Source: Pusillibacter faecalis (GTDB taxonomy: Bacteria > Bacillota > Clostridia > Oscillospirales > Oscillospiraceae). From it: DNA of 64,000 nucleotides. The stretch spans positions 2,827,575 to 2,891,574 of the forward strand of contig NZ_AP023420.1 of NCBI RefSeq assembly GCF_018408705.1, in the 5' to 3' direction. How positions within the stretch are numbered: the first letter of the stretch is position 1; every line of letters starts with the position of its first letter. Below the pieces are notes generated by a model. The model was given only the letters and a program-made list of their open reading frames with translations. It was not told where the DNA came from and made no database searches. The translations under genes were made by a program, and so were the position numbers. Positions 47,733-56,609 of this stretch are shown here, piece by piece.

Positions 47733-48098
47733 CTACTGCGTAACAGGGGCGCGTCTTTTCCTCATGCGCTCGGCGGCTTGTCTGCGGGTGATACGTTTCC
47801 GGCAGACGGGGCAGTATTTGACACTGTTAGAGGTTGACGCAAAGAACGCGCCGCACTCGGTACATTTCTTCTTATCCCCTGTCTGGTAAAGCTCCGCATA
47901 AAGCAGCCTGTCGGCGGGAAGCACCGCAACCCGGAACCACTTGCAGAGAAGCGAATAGGAAATGAGCTGCGGACATACGCACTCGTCCCCGTCGTCCAGT
48001 AAGATACAGTTCCCGTTATCATAATTGCAGCACGTCCGGCGCACAAGGGCGTTGACTTTCCGGCTCTGGGGCGGCGTCAGCCGCTTAACCCCGTTCAT
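47733..48098 (-). CDS. Cysteine-rich VLP domain protein (Element 2 copy)
   Basis: A 121-residue paralogue of the Element 1 protein, with RRTCCNYDNGNCILLDDGDE, CVCPQ, CKWFRVAVLP and CTECGAFF plus KYCPVC zinc ribbon. The conserved order of cysteine groups is the same. The start overlaps the upstream stop by ATGA. Function is unknown; the family is restricted to mobile elements. A 16-base sequence GGTATAAAGTATCGCC lies just beyond both VLP genes (37601 and 47666). Confidence 0.85.
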   Translation of the reverse strand: MNGVKRLTPPQSRKVNALVRRTCCNYDNGNCILLDDGDECVCPQLISYSLLCKWFRVAVLPADRLLYAELYQTGDKKKCTECGAFFASTSNSVKYCPVCRKRITRRQAAERMRKRRAPVTQ

Positions 48099-48301
48099 AC
48101 TTCATCAGCGGCGTAAATGGGAAGCTCTGCAAATTCCGCTTCGGTCAAAGCGTCCACTTTGGAAAGGGTGCGCTTTGCAAGCTCCCGCATATCCGCGTCC
48201 ATGTAGGGCAGCGCGGCGTTGACATTCTCAATCAAAGCCCGCTTGCCGCCCTCGTTGTAAATGCTCAAAAGGTTTGTTTCTTCAACAGTCAGTCTAATCA
48301 T
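48095..48301 (-). CDS. Transposon-transfer assisting family protein
   Basis: A 68-residue protein beginning MIRLTVEETNLLSIYNEGGK and containing DMRELAKRTLSKVDALTEAEF. This matches, from memory, a small family annotated as transposon-transfer assisting. ATG 48301 with GGAGGT 7 bases upstream is chosen over ATG 48307. It overlaps its neighbours on both sides, so the four genes from 52587 to 47733 are one unit. Confidence 0.7.
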   Translation of the reverse strand: MIRLTVEETNLLSIYNEGGKRALIENVNAALPYMDADMRELAKRTLSKVDALTEAEFAELPIYAADEV

Positions 48302-48303
48302 GC

Positions 48304-49257
48304 TCATACCTCCATATCGTGATTTTTTGTTTTTGCCGCCGCCTTTTTCGGGGCGGTCTTTGCCTTGTCTGCTTTAAGCTGCGCCCGGATAGAGGGGCGG
48401 GGCTTCCTTATCTCCCTGTCCCGGTTCTCCCCCTTGTCAATCAGCGCATACGTCCCATGTCTGCCCTCGATTTTGGAAAAGGAAAGGGTCTTGTAGGGCA
48501 GCATGGAGAAAAGGCGGTCAGTGTCCTTTGTGGCTGCAAGCCGCATGAACGCCGGGGAAAGCTCTGCCATGAAATGGGTCTTGTTCGGGCTGTTCGGCTC
48601 GTAATGCCGCTTCATTTCCCGCACAATGCGCCGCGCTTCCGTTTCAATCAGCCCGTCCCGCAAAGCGGCAATATGCGCCTTGAAATCCCCCGGCGAAAGC
48701 TGCTCCCGGCTGCGCCGTTCTTCCTGTAAGAGCGATTGCAGCGCGTCCGGGTCGTTGGGTACGGCTTCAAAGCGTTCAAATTTCCCAAGCTGCGGGTCTG
48801 GGGTTCCGTCAAAATATCTCCCGGCTTCCTGTACCCTTTCCCCATGCTCATAAATCAGCTTCACCGTATCGGCGGGCAGCTCCTTTTCCTTGACGCGCTC
48901 ATAATGTTTAGAGTAGTCCAGTTCGTACAGATTGCCCTTGATTTTCCCGCGCTCCTTTCCCGTCAGCTCGATTGCATAGGCAAGAACGCGGTCGCTTGTC
49001 TGCTCCATGTAGAAACGCCATGTGTTGTGGGGCGCGGTGTCTTTGAGGAAAACGTCGCGCTCCCGGAAACAGTGCGTCCCGGACGGGCGGCAGAACCACA
49101 AAAGTGTTTTGTCCTCCCTGTGGGGGCTTGCCGCCGCCTTTGCGATAATCTCTTTGTCAATGTCTAAGTCGCTCTGGTAAAAGCCTGTGTTCTGCTTCAT
49201 AATCGCTTCAAGGGAAGCAAACAAATCCATGTTTTCAAATTTGCTCTGTTCCGGCAT
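48304..49257 (-). CDS. Conserved Tn1549-type element protein with PSIRAQL tail
   Basis: A 317-residue protein with no catalytic motif I recognise. The middle has GTHCFRERDVFLKDTAPHN and a helical region. The end is a basic tail starting PSIRAQLKADKAK. The same tail pattern ends the neighbouring antirestriction fusion, suggesting a shared signal. The gap to that gene is 3 bases. Proteins like this are carried by many VanB-type elements without known function. Confidence 0.65.
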   Translation of the reverse strand: MPEQSKFENMDLFASLEAIMKQNTGFYQSDLDIDKEIIAKAAASPHREDKTLLWFCRPSGTHCFRERDVFLKDTAPHNTWRFYMEQTSDRVLAYAIELTGKERGKIKGNLYELDYSKHYERVKEKELPADTVKLIYEHGERVQEAGRYFDGTPDPQLGKFERFEAVPNDPDALQSLLQEERRSREQLSPGDFKAHIAALRDGLIETEARRIVREMKRHYEPNSPNKTHFMAELSPAFMRLAATKDTDRLFSMLPYKTLSFSKIEGRHGTYALIDKGENRDREIRKPRPSIRAQLKADKAKTAPKKAAAKTKNHDMEV

Positions 49258-49260
49258 GGG

Positions 49261-52200
49261 TCAGCTCCTTTCCAAGTCCTGTGACTTCTGCTTTGCGTTT
49301 TTCTTCTGTGCCTTTTCCTTGTCGGCTCTAAGCTGCGCCCGGATAGAGGGTTTCTTTTCCGGCTTCGCTCCCTTGCCGCGCTCCTTGTCGGCTTTGACAG
49401 CGTTAGCCAGGTCAACAAGGGAAATCTGCTCGCCCGCCTTTACCTTTGCTTCCAGTTCGTCAACGGTGGGGGTGTTGTTGATGATACCGTCAATCATGTT
49501 CCCGTTCTGCTCTGTGGTCTGCTCGGCGGTTTTCAAGGGATTGTCCCGCTGCGCCTGTTCTGCGGCAACGGCAAACGCCCGCGTCCCATTCCCCATAATC
49601 AGATACTTTCCGTCGTCCGACTGGTGGTGAAAGCCATATCCGGCGGCTTCTATCTGCTCCCGGCTCATGGCGGTCACATGGAAAGTCCCCCTCGGTGTCT
49701 TGACAGTTTCGCCCGTTTCCAAGTCGTCCGGGGTAAGCTGCTTTTGCTCCTGTAAAAACTCCGGCACTTCCCGAAAACCTACACTGTCAACGAAATGCGC
49801 CGCGTCCTGTCCGTCCTGATGAAGCACTACCACGTCGGAAACGGAAAGGCTGTGTCCCTTAAAATCTTTGGGGTGGTCGATATTGAAACAGGTGTAAATA
49901 TCTTCAAGGGAAGTTTCCGGCGCAAGGGGCGCGGAATAGACAAGCTCATAGTTCGCCCTGTCAACCACATTTCCCGCCGCCTGCAGGCGGTCGTATGGCT
50001 CAAAGCGGAAATCCCTTGTTTCGTCCCCGCCCTTTATCTGGTAAATGGAAAAGGTGTCTTTGTCCTGTCCGGCGGTCTGCGCCGTTTCCTGTGCCTTTGC
50101 GTAAAGCTGCTTCACGTCGCCCTCGGTCAGCTCGCCGCTTTTGAGCTGCCCCATAAGCTCGCGGCATTTCTCCGGCGTTCCCGTATAAAGCACGTCGCCC
50201 ATTTTCGCCCGCCCGTTCTCCTGTGTCACATAGGCTTGCAAGAGGTAGCTGTTTTCCCGGCTGTCGCTGTAAGGGTTCCGGCGCACTCTGTAAATCGTTT
50301 CCGGGGTAAAGGCTTCTTTCGGGGCTGCGCCCGCTTTTTCCTGTGCGCCGGATTTTCCCGGTGCGGCTGCTTCCGGATCCGGCTTCTCCGGCGCGGCTTC
50401 CTGTCCCTCTCTGGTGGGCTGCTCCTGTCCGGCGGTCTGCTCCTTGTCCTGTGCCTTTTGCAGCTCCGCTAAGTTCTCGTCTATGGAATTGATAATCTCG
50501 GCGGCTGCGCTGCGTATCGTTTCAAGGGAGCTTTTCAGCTCGGACAGCTCCCGCCCGCTGCTCCACCCGGCGACATAGCCGAAAGAGTAGTCCGACGTGT
50601 CAAGCCCGTAATGTTGGCAGACAGTATAGGCGACGCTTTCCGCTTCGACTTCGCGGGTGCGGCGGTCAACGTGGGGCTGCTGCTCGTCCTTTGGCGCGTT
50701 GAGGTCAATGTCGTGCAGCTTCGCATGGGCGATTTCGTGAATAGCGGTCTTTAAGGTCTGTAATTCGCTCATGCCCTCGTTGATAGCAATGCGCTTGTCC
50801 TCCAAGTGGTAGTAGCCATGAGAGCCGCCCTCGATATTCTCAAAGGCGATAGGAACGGGGGAAGTCTTTTCAAGGGCTGCGAAAAAATCCTTGTAGCGGT
50901 CAACGTCGCCTGTCAGCTCGTCAACCGCAATGTCCGGCAGCTCCTTTCCCTCGGTCTGGGAAACGTCAAAGACGGATACCACCTTGTAGGCGGGTATGGT
51001 GACTTCCTTTTCCTCGGTGACGGGCTTCCCGTCCTTGCCGATAACGGGCTTCTGCGTGTGCGGGTCGATTTTCTGCATTTCCTGTTTGATTTTATAGGGT
51101 GACGGAGCAATGATTTTAATTCCCTTTTGCCCTTTCATCACGTTTCGTTCAAAGTTGTTCTTCCAAGCGGAAAAGCCCGCCACAAGGGAAGCGTCCGGCT
51201 TCTGCATGGCGATAAGGACGGTGTTTCGGAAGCTGTAATTATGGAATTTTGACATGACTTTCAGATATTCCCGGTAACGCTCGCTGTCAAAGAGTTCCGC
51301 AATACCCTGTTCCAGACGGTCGGTAATCTCTTTGAGCTTTTCGGCGGGCTTCTCGCTCGTCAGCACGATAGGGATAACCGGGCGCGGCTCCTGTGGCTGC
51401 TCTGCGGTCTGCGCCGTTCTCTGCCCCGGCGCGGCTGCGTCCATTTCTACCTTTGACGGGTCGGGTCTTTCCGGCTGCGGGGGCTGCGGCGTTACCCGGT
51501 ATTCCTCCGGCACGTCGCGCCCGTCGTACCATTCTGTAAAGGTGTTGCGGTTGTTGTAGATATAGCCCTTTTCGGTAAACATACCGTCGTCGTTAATGGA
51601 AGCGTCCCGCCCGTATTCCTCATACATGAAATACTTTTTCGCTTCTTCGGGAAGTTCCGGTTCTTCCAGTTCATCAACCAGATAACGCCCGTATTCTTCT
51701 TCATTGTGGACGGACGGATAAATCCAGTAGCAGTCAAGGTTCTGTGCAAGGTTGATAATGTCCTGTAAGCTGTCGGCATGGTCGCCGTATTCAATGGCTG
51801 CAATGAATTTCTCCCGGTCGTCGTCAAACTGCATTTCCAAGAGCTTCCCTAAATAGTTCAGCTCGTCGGGGTGGGAATACTCGCTTAAATGCTCCGTCAA
51901 GCCGGGGATAGTGGATTGAAATTCTGTGAAATGCCATTCCTCATAGTGCTTGAAGTCAATCCCGATACGGTCAAAGACTTCTTTCAGATGTTCGGCAGTC
52001 GTGGGGAATGTCACCCATTCGCCCGCGGGTCTGCCCTCGGTGTACTTCCCAAGATTGGAAAGATAGCCGCTTAAAATCGGTTCTGCCATTTGTTCGCTCC
52101 TTTCTTTTTCAATCATGCGGTGCATAAGCTCAAAATCCTCAATGCTCATGCTCCCGTCAAATACATAGGGGTTAAAATCCTCCCCGTCCCGGTAGGGCTT

Positions 52201-52587
52201 TTCGGAAAAGGGAAGCCCCGCTTCATGGGCGGCTGCCCTCGCTTCCTCGATAACCTCCGGGGGAAGCCTGTCGTCATGCGCTCCGATAAAACCGTCAATG
52301 TCGTTCATGCTGTTTTCGTAGTGGTAACGCACTCCGGCGGTCAGCTCGTCAAGGCTCATGTCCTCGCCTAAATGCCCGCAATAGTAGCCGTTTAAGATAA
52401 CGGCGGCGGGGTCAATGCTTTTTATTTCCTCTAACCGGCTCCTGTCCTCCGGGTAGAGCGTATCGTCCATATCAAGATGAAAATATTCCGCGTTCCATGA
52501 ACGCCCCTGTTTCCAGAACGCCACCCATGCGATACCGTCCCTAAGCTCGTCTTGATAGTCCTTTACGGTGTCCCGTAAACTTGCCAT
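49261..52587 (-). CDS. Multidomain antirestriction protein (ArdA/ArdC-like fusion)
   Basis: An 1,108-residue single frame. Residues 1-165 are an unassigned N-terminal region. Residues about 170-385 resemble ArdA, a DNA-mimic inhibitor of type I restriction (ELNYLGKLLEM, EYGRDASINDDGMFTEKGYI). Residues about 415-560 match the ArdC ssDNA-binding N-domain (KFHNYSFRNTVLIAMQKPDA, then WKNNFERNVMKGQKGIKI). A zincin site HEIAHAKLHD lies near 614. Beyond about 840 are YodL-like (FSIYQIKGGDETRDFRFEPY) and DUF4316-like parts, and a PSIRAQLRADKEK tail. It would protect incoming element DNA. GGAGG precedes the ATG. Confidence 0.82.
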   Translation of the reverse strand: MASLRDTVKDYQDELRDGIAWVAFWKQGRSWNAEYFHLDMDDTLYPEDRSRLEEIKSIDPAAVILNGYYCGHLGEDMSLDELTAGVRYHYENSMNDIDGFIGAHDDRLPPEVIEEARAAAHEAGLPFSEKPYRDGEDFNPYVFDGSMSIEDFELMHRMIEKERSEQMAEPILSGYLSNLGKYTEGRPAGEWVTFPTTAEHLKEVFDRIGIDFKHYEEWHFTEFQSTIPGLTEHLSEYSHPDELNYLGKLLEMQFDDDREKFIAAIEYGDHADSLQDIINLAQNLDCYWIYPSVHNEEEYGRYLVDELEEPELPEEAKKYFMYEEYGRDASINDDGMFTEKGYIYNNRNTFTEWYDGRDVPEEYRVTPQPPQPERPDPSKVEMDAAAPGQRTAQTAEQPQEPRPVIPIVLTSEKPAEKLKEITDRLEQGIAELFDSERYREYLKVMSKFHNYSFRNTVLIAMQKPDASLVAGFSAWKNNFERNVMKGQKGIKIIAPSPYKIKQEMQKIDPHTQKPVIGKDGKPVTEEKEVTIPAYKVVSVFDVSQTEGKELPDIAVDELTGDVDRYKDFFAALEKTSPVPIAFENIEGGSHGYYHLEDKRIAINEGMSELQTLKTAIHEIAHAKLHDIDLNAPKDEQQPHVDRRTREVEAESVAYTVCQHYGLDTSDYSFGYVAGWSSGRELSELKSSLETIRSAAAEIINSIDENLAELQKAQDKEQTAGQEQPTREGQEAAPEKPDPEAAAPGKSGAQEKAGAAPKEAFTPETIYRVRRNPYSDSRENSYLLQAYVTQENGRAKMGDVLYTGTPEKCRELMGQLKSGELTEGDVKQLYAKAQETAQTAGQDKDTFSIYQIKGGDETRDFRFEPYDRLQAAGNVVDRANYELVYSAPLAPETSLEDIYTCFNIDHPKDFKGHSLSVSDVVVLHQDGQDAAHFVDSVGFREVPEFLQEQKQLTPDDLETGETVKTPRGTFHVTAMSREQIEAAGYGFHHQSDDGKYLIMGNGTRAFAVAAEQAQRDNPLKTAEQTTEQNGNMIDGIINNTPTVDELEAKVKAGEQISLVDLANAVKADKERGKGAKPEKKPSIRAQLRADKEKAQKKNAKQKSQDLERS

Positions 52588-52720
52588 AGTGAAAAACCTC
52601 CTTTCTCTGCGGCAGCGTCATAAGCTGCATTTTTTGGCTGCATGGTCTACTACGGGTACGCCCGCATTTCTGCCAAATATTTTTGAAAATTTTTAGAGGG
52701 TGAAGCCCTCCGCAAAAGAG

Positions 52721-52815
52721 GGTTTGGGAAACTTCCCAACAAGCAAAATCCCCGTCCGGCGCGTCAGCGTCGCAACGGGGATTTACGGAAGTGGGTACCC
52801 GCTTCCTATGCTTGC
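52721..52815. repeat. oriT-like inverted repeat copy 2
   Basis: Inverted copy of 45481-45573. The 27-base outer segment with the GGGTACCC palindrome is identical, as is the GGTTTGGGAA end except for one base. It sits between topB and the antirestriction gene. The rest of 52,588-52,826 shows no gene. Confidence 0.65.
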
Positions 52816-52826
52816 TATTCAAGTTT

Positions 52827-53495
52827 TTAGTTCTTCTGCACTTCGATACGGTAGTTGACGTATTTCCCGCCAGTGTCAGCCAAAACGATAATTCCGTCGT
52901 AGGTCTTGCCTGTTTTCGGGGAATACAGCTTTTTCACGTTCACTTTGCCGGATTTAAGGAGCGCGGCGGCAATCTTCGGGGAAAAAGCGGTCTTGCGTTC
53001 CTCGAAAAAGCGGTCATTCTTCCACATGACAAAGGCACATTCTTTGTTGCTGCAATAATAGTTTTTCTTCCCCTCATGGACGGGGGAACCGCACCGGGGG
53101 CATTTGCCGATAGAGGGCTTTTCCTCTCTGAACAAGCCCTTTTTATCCTCCTGTACGGCGGCGTGTGTCTGCACAAGCTCCCGCGTCATAGCTTCAATGC
53201 CGGACAGAAATTTGCCGGGGTCTGCGGCTCCCTTTGCTATCTGCGTCAGATTGTTTTCCCATTCTGCGGTAAGCTGCGGGGAAGTGAGCATATCCGGCAA
53301 GACTGATATAAGGGCGGCTCCGTTTTGCGTGGGGATAAGCTGCTTCCCCTTGCGCTCCGCAAAGCCGCCCTTTACCAGTTTTTCAATGACGGCGGCGCGG
53401 GTGGCGGGAGTGCCAAGCCCCCGGCGTTCCGCGTCCGGGTCGGTGTCCCCGTTCCCGGCTCGCTCCATAGCAGAGAGAAGCGACGCTTCTGAAAG
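52827..53495 (-). pseudogene. topB: DNA topoisomerase III, C-terminal fragment
   Basis: The frame from the junction reads LSEASLLSAMERAGNGDTDP, GLGTPATRAAVIEKLVKGGF and a C-terminal zinc ribbon (KCPRCGSPVHEGKKNYYCSN), about 220 residues. These are the last third of TopB proteins carried by Tn1549-like elements. The N-terminal Toprim and active-site tyrosine regions are missing. Upstream of residue LSEA the frame meets a stop and unrelated sequence, marking the left end of Element 3. Confidence 0.88.
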
Positions 53496-53533
53496 CTTTT
53501 GTCAAGGGGGTGCGTGGATATTTTTCATATTAC

Positions 53534-53731
53534 TTACGCAGATTCTCTCTCTGCTTCTGCCTGAATAATACGTTTCAACCTGTCCTCCGCAGTCAAACCG
53601 CTACTATGGTCAAAAAACACTTTGACTTTATAATTTGTTTTGCCTTGCTTAATCACAAAAACTCCATCCGGTTTGTTTTTCTCCGAATGGTTATTTGGGG
53701 TGGGTAGTGTACTGTTCACAATATTTGTCAT
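53534..53731 (-). CDS. Transposon-encoded TnpW family protein (Element 3)
   Basis: A 65-residue protein with KPDGVFVIKQGKTNYKVKVF and LTAEDRLKRIIQAEAERESA, the TnpW pattern of a strand-rich core and a basic helix. ATG 53731 has AAGGAGGAAT upstream. It is the gene closest to the left junction. Its relation to the recombinase is unknown. Confidence 0.75.
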   Translation of the reverse strand: MTNIVNSTLPTPNNHSEKNKPDGVFVIKQGKTNYKVKVFFDHSSGLTAEDRLKRIIQAEAERESA

Positions 53732-53930
53732 ACGATATTCCTCCTTGAATGAAAAAGCCCGACAAGGAAAGGTCTGACAACGAAGTTCCGACAACGGACA
53801 TCAGAAAACCTTTTTTCTTTATCGGGCGATACTATCTTTTTACTATTTCCTTTTTCTTTATAATATTGGTTGTCATGGTTGTCAGAGAGGGAAAAGTGCC
53901 GCAATATCAAGGCTTTCGGGATTTTTGCCC

Positions 53931-53972
53931 GACAACCAGACCGACAACCGGCTCGACAACCGAAGCGACAAC
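53931..53972. repeat. Four 12-base iterons (GACAAC)
   Basis: GACAAC recurs at 53931, 53943, 53955 and 53967, exactly 12 bases apart, three of them in CGACAACC context. Further GACAAC copies lie at 53776 and 53790. They sit directly beyond a VapE helicase gene, so a replication origin or replication-control site is possible. Confidence 0.5.
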
Positions 53973-53978
53973 GGGCTT

Positions 53979-55355
53979 TTATTTTTGCTTCAACCATTCT
54001 TCTGGAAGTCCTAACTGTTCCATTTCCTCTGTCGGGATTTCTTGAAAACCATCCATGCTGTTGTCAGGCTCGTTGTCGTTCCTAATACGCTCCCAGCCTT
54101 TTTGTCGGCGGTAAGGCTCTGGAAAATACCTCGGATTGCTGAACGCCATCCAGCCTGTGACAGCGTTATTCATAATGTCATTGATCTCTCGCAGTTCCCA
54201 TTGTTTCGGTTCGTCATAATCATGCCCCAGTGCTTCCTTATAAAGCTGTTTGGAACAGACCATGCTGCCGGAATAGCGTTCCAGATAGTCTAAAATCTGT
54301 CCTGCCTTTGTGTCCTCCGGCATAAAATCCTTTTGGTGGGCTTTCAGATAATCGTTCATAGCCGGACTGAATCTCAGACGGAAATTGCCGCTTCTGTAAA
54401 TCTCCATAGCTTCTGCCCACATCTGATTGATATACTCTCTGGAAGCCTGTTCATCCGCCAAAATATGAACCTCAGCCCTTTCAGGATAGACCATAACCGG
54501 AACGAAGCGGCGGTTGCCTGTTCGGTCAAGGGGAAGAAAGTCAAGGGTATTAGAAGAACCTCCAAACACACATTGTCGTTTTCTGTCTGCCGGATGTGTT
54601 TCATACGGTATCTTATAGGTTTCCTTTTGGCGGCTCAGAAAGGACTTGATTTCTTCAATGCTCTTAGCGTTAGCGGTTGCAATCATTTCCGACATTTCAA
54701 TAATCCAATGCCCCTGCATTTTGCGGTACACATTTTCATCATCCAGCTTTTTCAAGTCATCAGAGAACCAATCATCATTGACCGCAAGCAAACGGAAGAA
54801 AGAGGACTTTCCGGCTCCCTGACCGCCTACAAGACAGAGCATTACCTCAAATTTACACCCCGGCTTAAAGGCTCGTGAGATAGCACCCAGCAGAAACAAC
54901 TTCAATGCTTCATAGGTGTAATCATCTGTATCAGAACCGAGAAAGCGGTGCAGACAGAAGCGTATGCGTTCTGTTCCGTCCCATTGCAAGGCATTGAGAA
55001 AATCACAGACAGGGTGGTAACGATTTTCATTGGCAATAACCGCAACTGCGTCTATGATTTTCTTCTCTACGGTCAATCCATAGTTTTCTTCAAAATATAG
55101 GAGCAGATATTTCACATCCACATCCGTCAATGTCGGGCTGTCACGATACCAACCGAGGGGCTTCACAATGTCGATTCTTTCGGTCAGAAGATTTTTTCGG
55201 ATAGCCCCTTTCAAAAGTGGGTCATATTGCAGAACACGCTTATAATTTGCGGCAGTATTATAAACCTTACCTTTCTCGCTCTGCTCTAAGCTGTTTCGGA
55301 TTTCTTCTACTGTGCATGGTTCTGTCTGCTGACAGTTCTGCAATTCGCTGTTCAA
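53979..55355 (-). CDS. VapE family helicase/primase-type ATPase
   Basis: A 458-residue protein of the virulence-associated E family. The Walker A motif is VGGQGAGKSSFFRLL near residue 180, with the DNA-directed ATPase features DDLKKLDDENVYRKMQGHWIIEMSEM (Walker B) and FGGSSNTLDFLPLDRTGNRRFVPV. It is probably the element's replicative helicase. A TTG start at 55355 has AAAGGAGGTG 7 bases upstream. Its 5' end overlaps the CHC2 gene by 89 bases, so the two are translationally linked. Confidence 0.9.
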   Translation of the reverse strand: MNSELQNCQQTEPCTVEEIRNSLEQSEKGKVYNTAANYKRVLQYDPLLKGAIRKNLLTERIDIVKPLGWYRDSPTLTDVDVKYLLLYFEENYGLTVEKKIIDAVAVIANENRYHPVCDFLNALQWDGTERIRFCLHRFLGSDTDDYTYEALKLFLLGAISRAFKPGCKFEVMLCLVGGQGAGKSSFFRLLAVNDDWFSDDLKKLDDENVYRKMQGHWIIEMSEMIATANAKSIEEIKSFLSRQKETYKIPYETHPADRKRQCVFGGSSNTLDFLPLDRTGNRRFVPVMVYPERAEVHILADEQASREYINQMWAEAMEIYRSGNFRLRFSPAMNDYLKAHQKDFMPEDTKAGQILDYLERYSGSMVCSKQLYKEALGHDYDEPKQWELREINDIMNNAVTGWMAFSNPRYFPEPYRRQKGWERIRNDNEPDNSMDGFQEIPTEEMEQLGLPEEWLKQK

Positions 55356-55905
55356 GTTTTAACACCTCCTTTCTCTGTTCTGCCACAAGTGCTTTTCGTT
55401 CCTCCAATGAACCATACAGAAGAATATCAAGTAGATATTCGATATAGTTCTTCTTATACAGTGCTTCTGCAAACAGGGGATTCCATTCCTCATCCGGCTG
55501 TTTAGGAGCGTATTTCTTTTCCCATTCTCTAAGAAGATGAAAATAATCCGTCAGCACCTTGTAGCAATGATTTTCTTCTTTTTGATACTTCTGTTCCGGT
55601 GTCGGCTCACGAATACGAGGGCGAATACTGGGCTTTTGTCGGCTGTCATAGTTAAGACCAAAATCTTCAGCAAGTTTGACAGCAGCTTCCCTCAGCCCGA
55701 TACCGAATAGCTTCGCTGTCAGATCAACAGCGTCTCCGGTTGCCCCGCAGCCAAAACAGTAATAGCGTTCATCCAGCTTCATACTGGGGGACTTATCCGA
55801 GTGAAACGGACAGCACGCCATACCAGTGCGACCCACTTTCAAGCCATAGGCTTCTGCGGCTTGTCGGGCAGTAACATTTTCTTTTACAACTTCAAATACA
55901 TTCAT
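55267..55905 (-). CDS. CHC2 zinc-finger DnaG-type protein
   Basis: A 212-residue protein whose N-terminal half is a DnaG zinc-binding domain, GMACCPFHSDKSPSMKLDER with YYCFGCGATGDAVDL. The Toprim catalytic core is absent. The C-terminal half is a helical linker with a coiled-coil tail. With VapE it likely forms a split primase-helicase for element replication. ATG 55905 has AAAGGAG upstream. Confidence 0.88.
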   Translation of the reverse strand: MNVFEVVKENVTARQAAEAYGLKVGRTGMACCPFHSDKSPSMKLDERYYCFGCGATGDAVDLTAKLFGIGLREAAVKLAEDFGLNYDSRQKPSIRPRIREPTPEQKYQKEENHCYKVLTDYFHLLREWEKKYAPKQPDEEWNPLFAEALYKKNYIEYLLDILLYGSLEERKALVAEQRKEVLKLEQRIAELSADRTMHSRRNPKQLRAERER

Positions 55906-55927
55906 GTGACTCCTTTCCAGAAACGAA

Positions 55928-56055
55928 AAAAGCACCTGTCATTTTCAAAACGAAAATAGCAAGTGCCTTAAAGTTCCATATTTAATTTTAGGTGCAAAAA
56001 AGCAGGAGACCTTTTTCAGATTTCCTGCTTAGTAAAGCTTTGAAGATTTAATTGT
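55928..56055. repeat. Cassette repeat A (copy of the mob 3' end region)
   Basis: The 128 bases starting AAAGCACCTGTCATTTTCAA are nearly identical to repeat B (56664-56789), and the first 60 bases also match repeat C at the real mob end (57486-57545). It contains an AAGCAGGA/TCCTGCTT terminator hairpin downstream of cargo gene P. Confidence 0.75.
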
Positions 56056-56106
56056 GGTTGGGTTGCCAGTTATACAAACTGGAAATTTTCTTTTAGAATG
56101 AATTAT

Positions 56107-56574
56107 TTAATTTCTACAATAGCACCATATTTCGTATGCGGAAGATATTGTACCTTTAAATAAGTATTTTTTATCAATATACCTTGAAAATACTGTGATT
56201 TCGATTTCATCATCTTTAACTTTATCATATAGAAAAATACTTCTTCTTTCAGAAGATATATCTGCACCACCATGAGATTGTTCAGTTACATATCCTTCTG
56301 CATAACTATACTGTTTGTTTATGATGTAAGGCATATCTAAAACAAAATCTTTCAAATATAAGATTAAAAGAATAGCTACTATAACAAGAATGGTATTAGC
56401 CAATCGAAGAAATATTATATCATTTTTTCCAGTATATTCTTTTTTTATCGCTTCTTTATCAAAAAATATCGAATAGATAAGTTTTCTTTTTTTAATTAGA
56501 TAGATAATGCAAGCAATTAACGCTATAACAAATAATGAAACTCTTATAAACAATCTAAATATAGCAAAATCCAT
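56107..56574 (-). CDS. Cargo P: small membrane protein of unknown function
   Basis: A 155-residue AT-rich gene. Helix 1 covers residues about 8-27 (LFIRVSLFVIALIACIIYLI) and helix 2 about 57-75 (ANTILVIVAILLILYLKDFV), with a soluble C-terminal part. AAGGGGATG precedes the ATG and the shared cassette promoter lies at 56610-56641. I recognise no family. It lies between repeats A and B. Confidence 0.7.
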   Translation of the reverse strand: MDFAIFRLFIRVSLFVIALIACIIYLIKKRKLIYSIFFDKEAIKKEYTGKNDIIFLRLANTILVIVAILLILYLKDFVLDMPYIINKQYSYAEGYVTEQSHGGADISSERRSIFLYDKVKDDEIEITVFSRYIDKKYLFKGTISSAYEIWCYCRN

Positions 56575-56609
56575 AATATCATCCCCTTAAACTTCAAGTT
56601 TGTTGCTTA

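Noticed and set aside
52541..52822. 93-residue minus-strand frame upstream of the antirestriction gene
   Set aside because: It covers the oriT-like repeat and the real gene's ribosome site and shows no protein-like composition.
53931..53972. Start of a CRISPR array
   Set aside because: Units are 12 bases with no spacers of CRISPR length and no cas genes nearby.
53728..53997. Minus-strand frame with Cys every four residues (CRFGCRAGCRSGCRAK)
   Set aside because: The repeated cysteines come from the 12-base GACAAC iterons read in frame. There is no ribosome site, and the frame overlaps the end of vapE.
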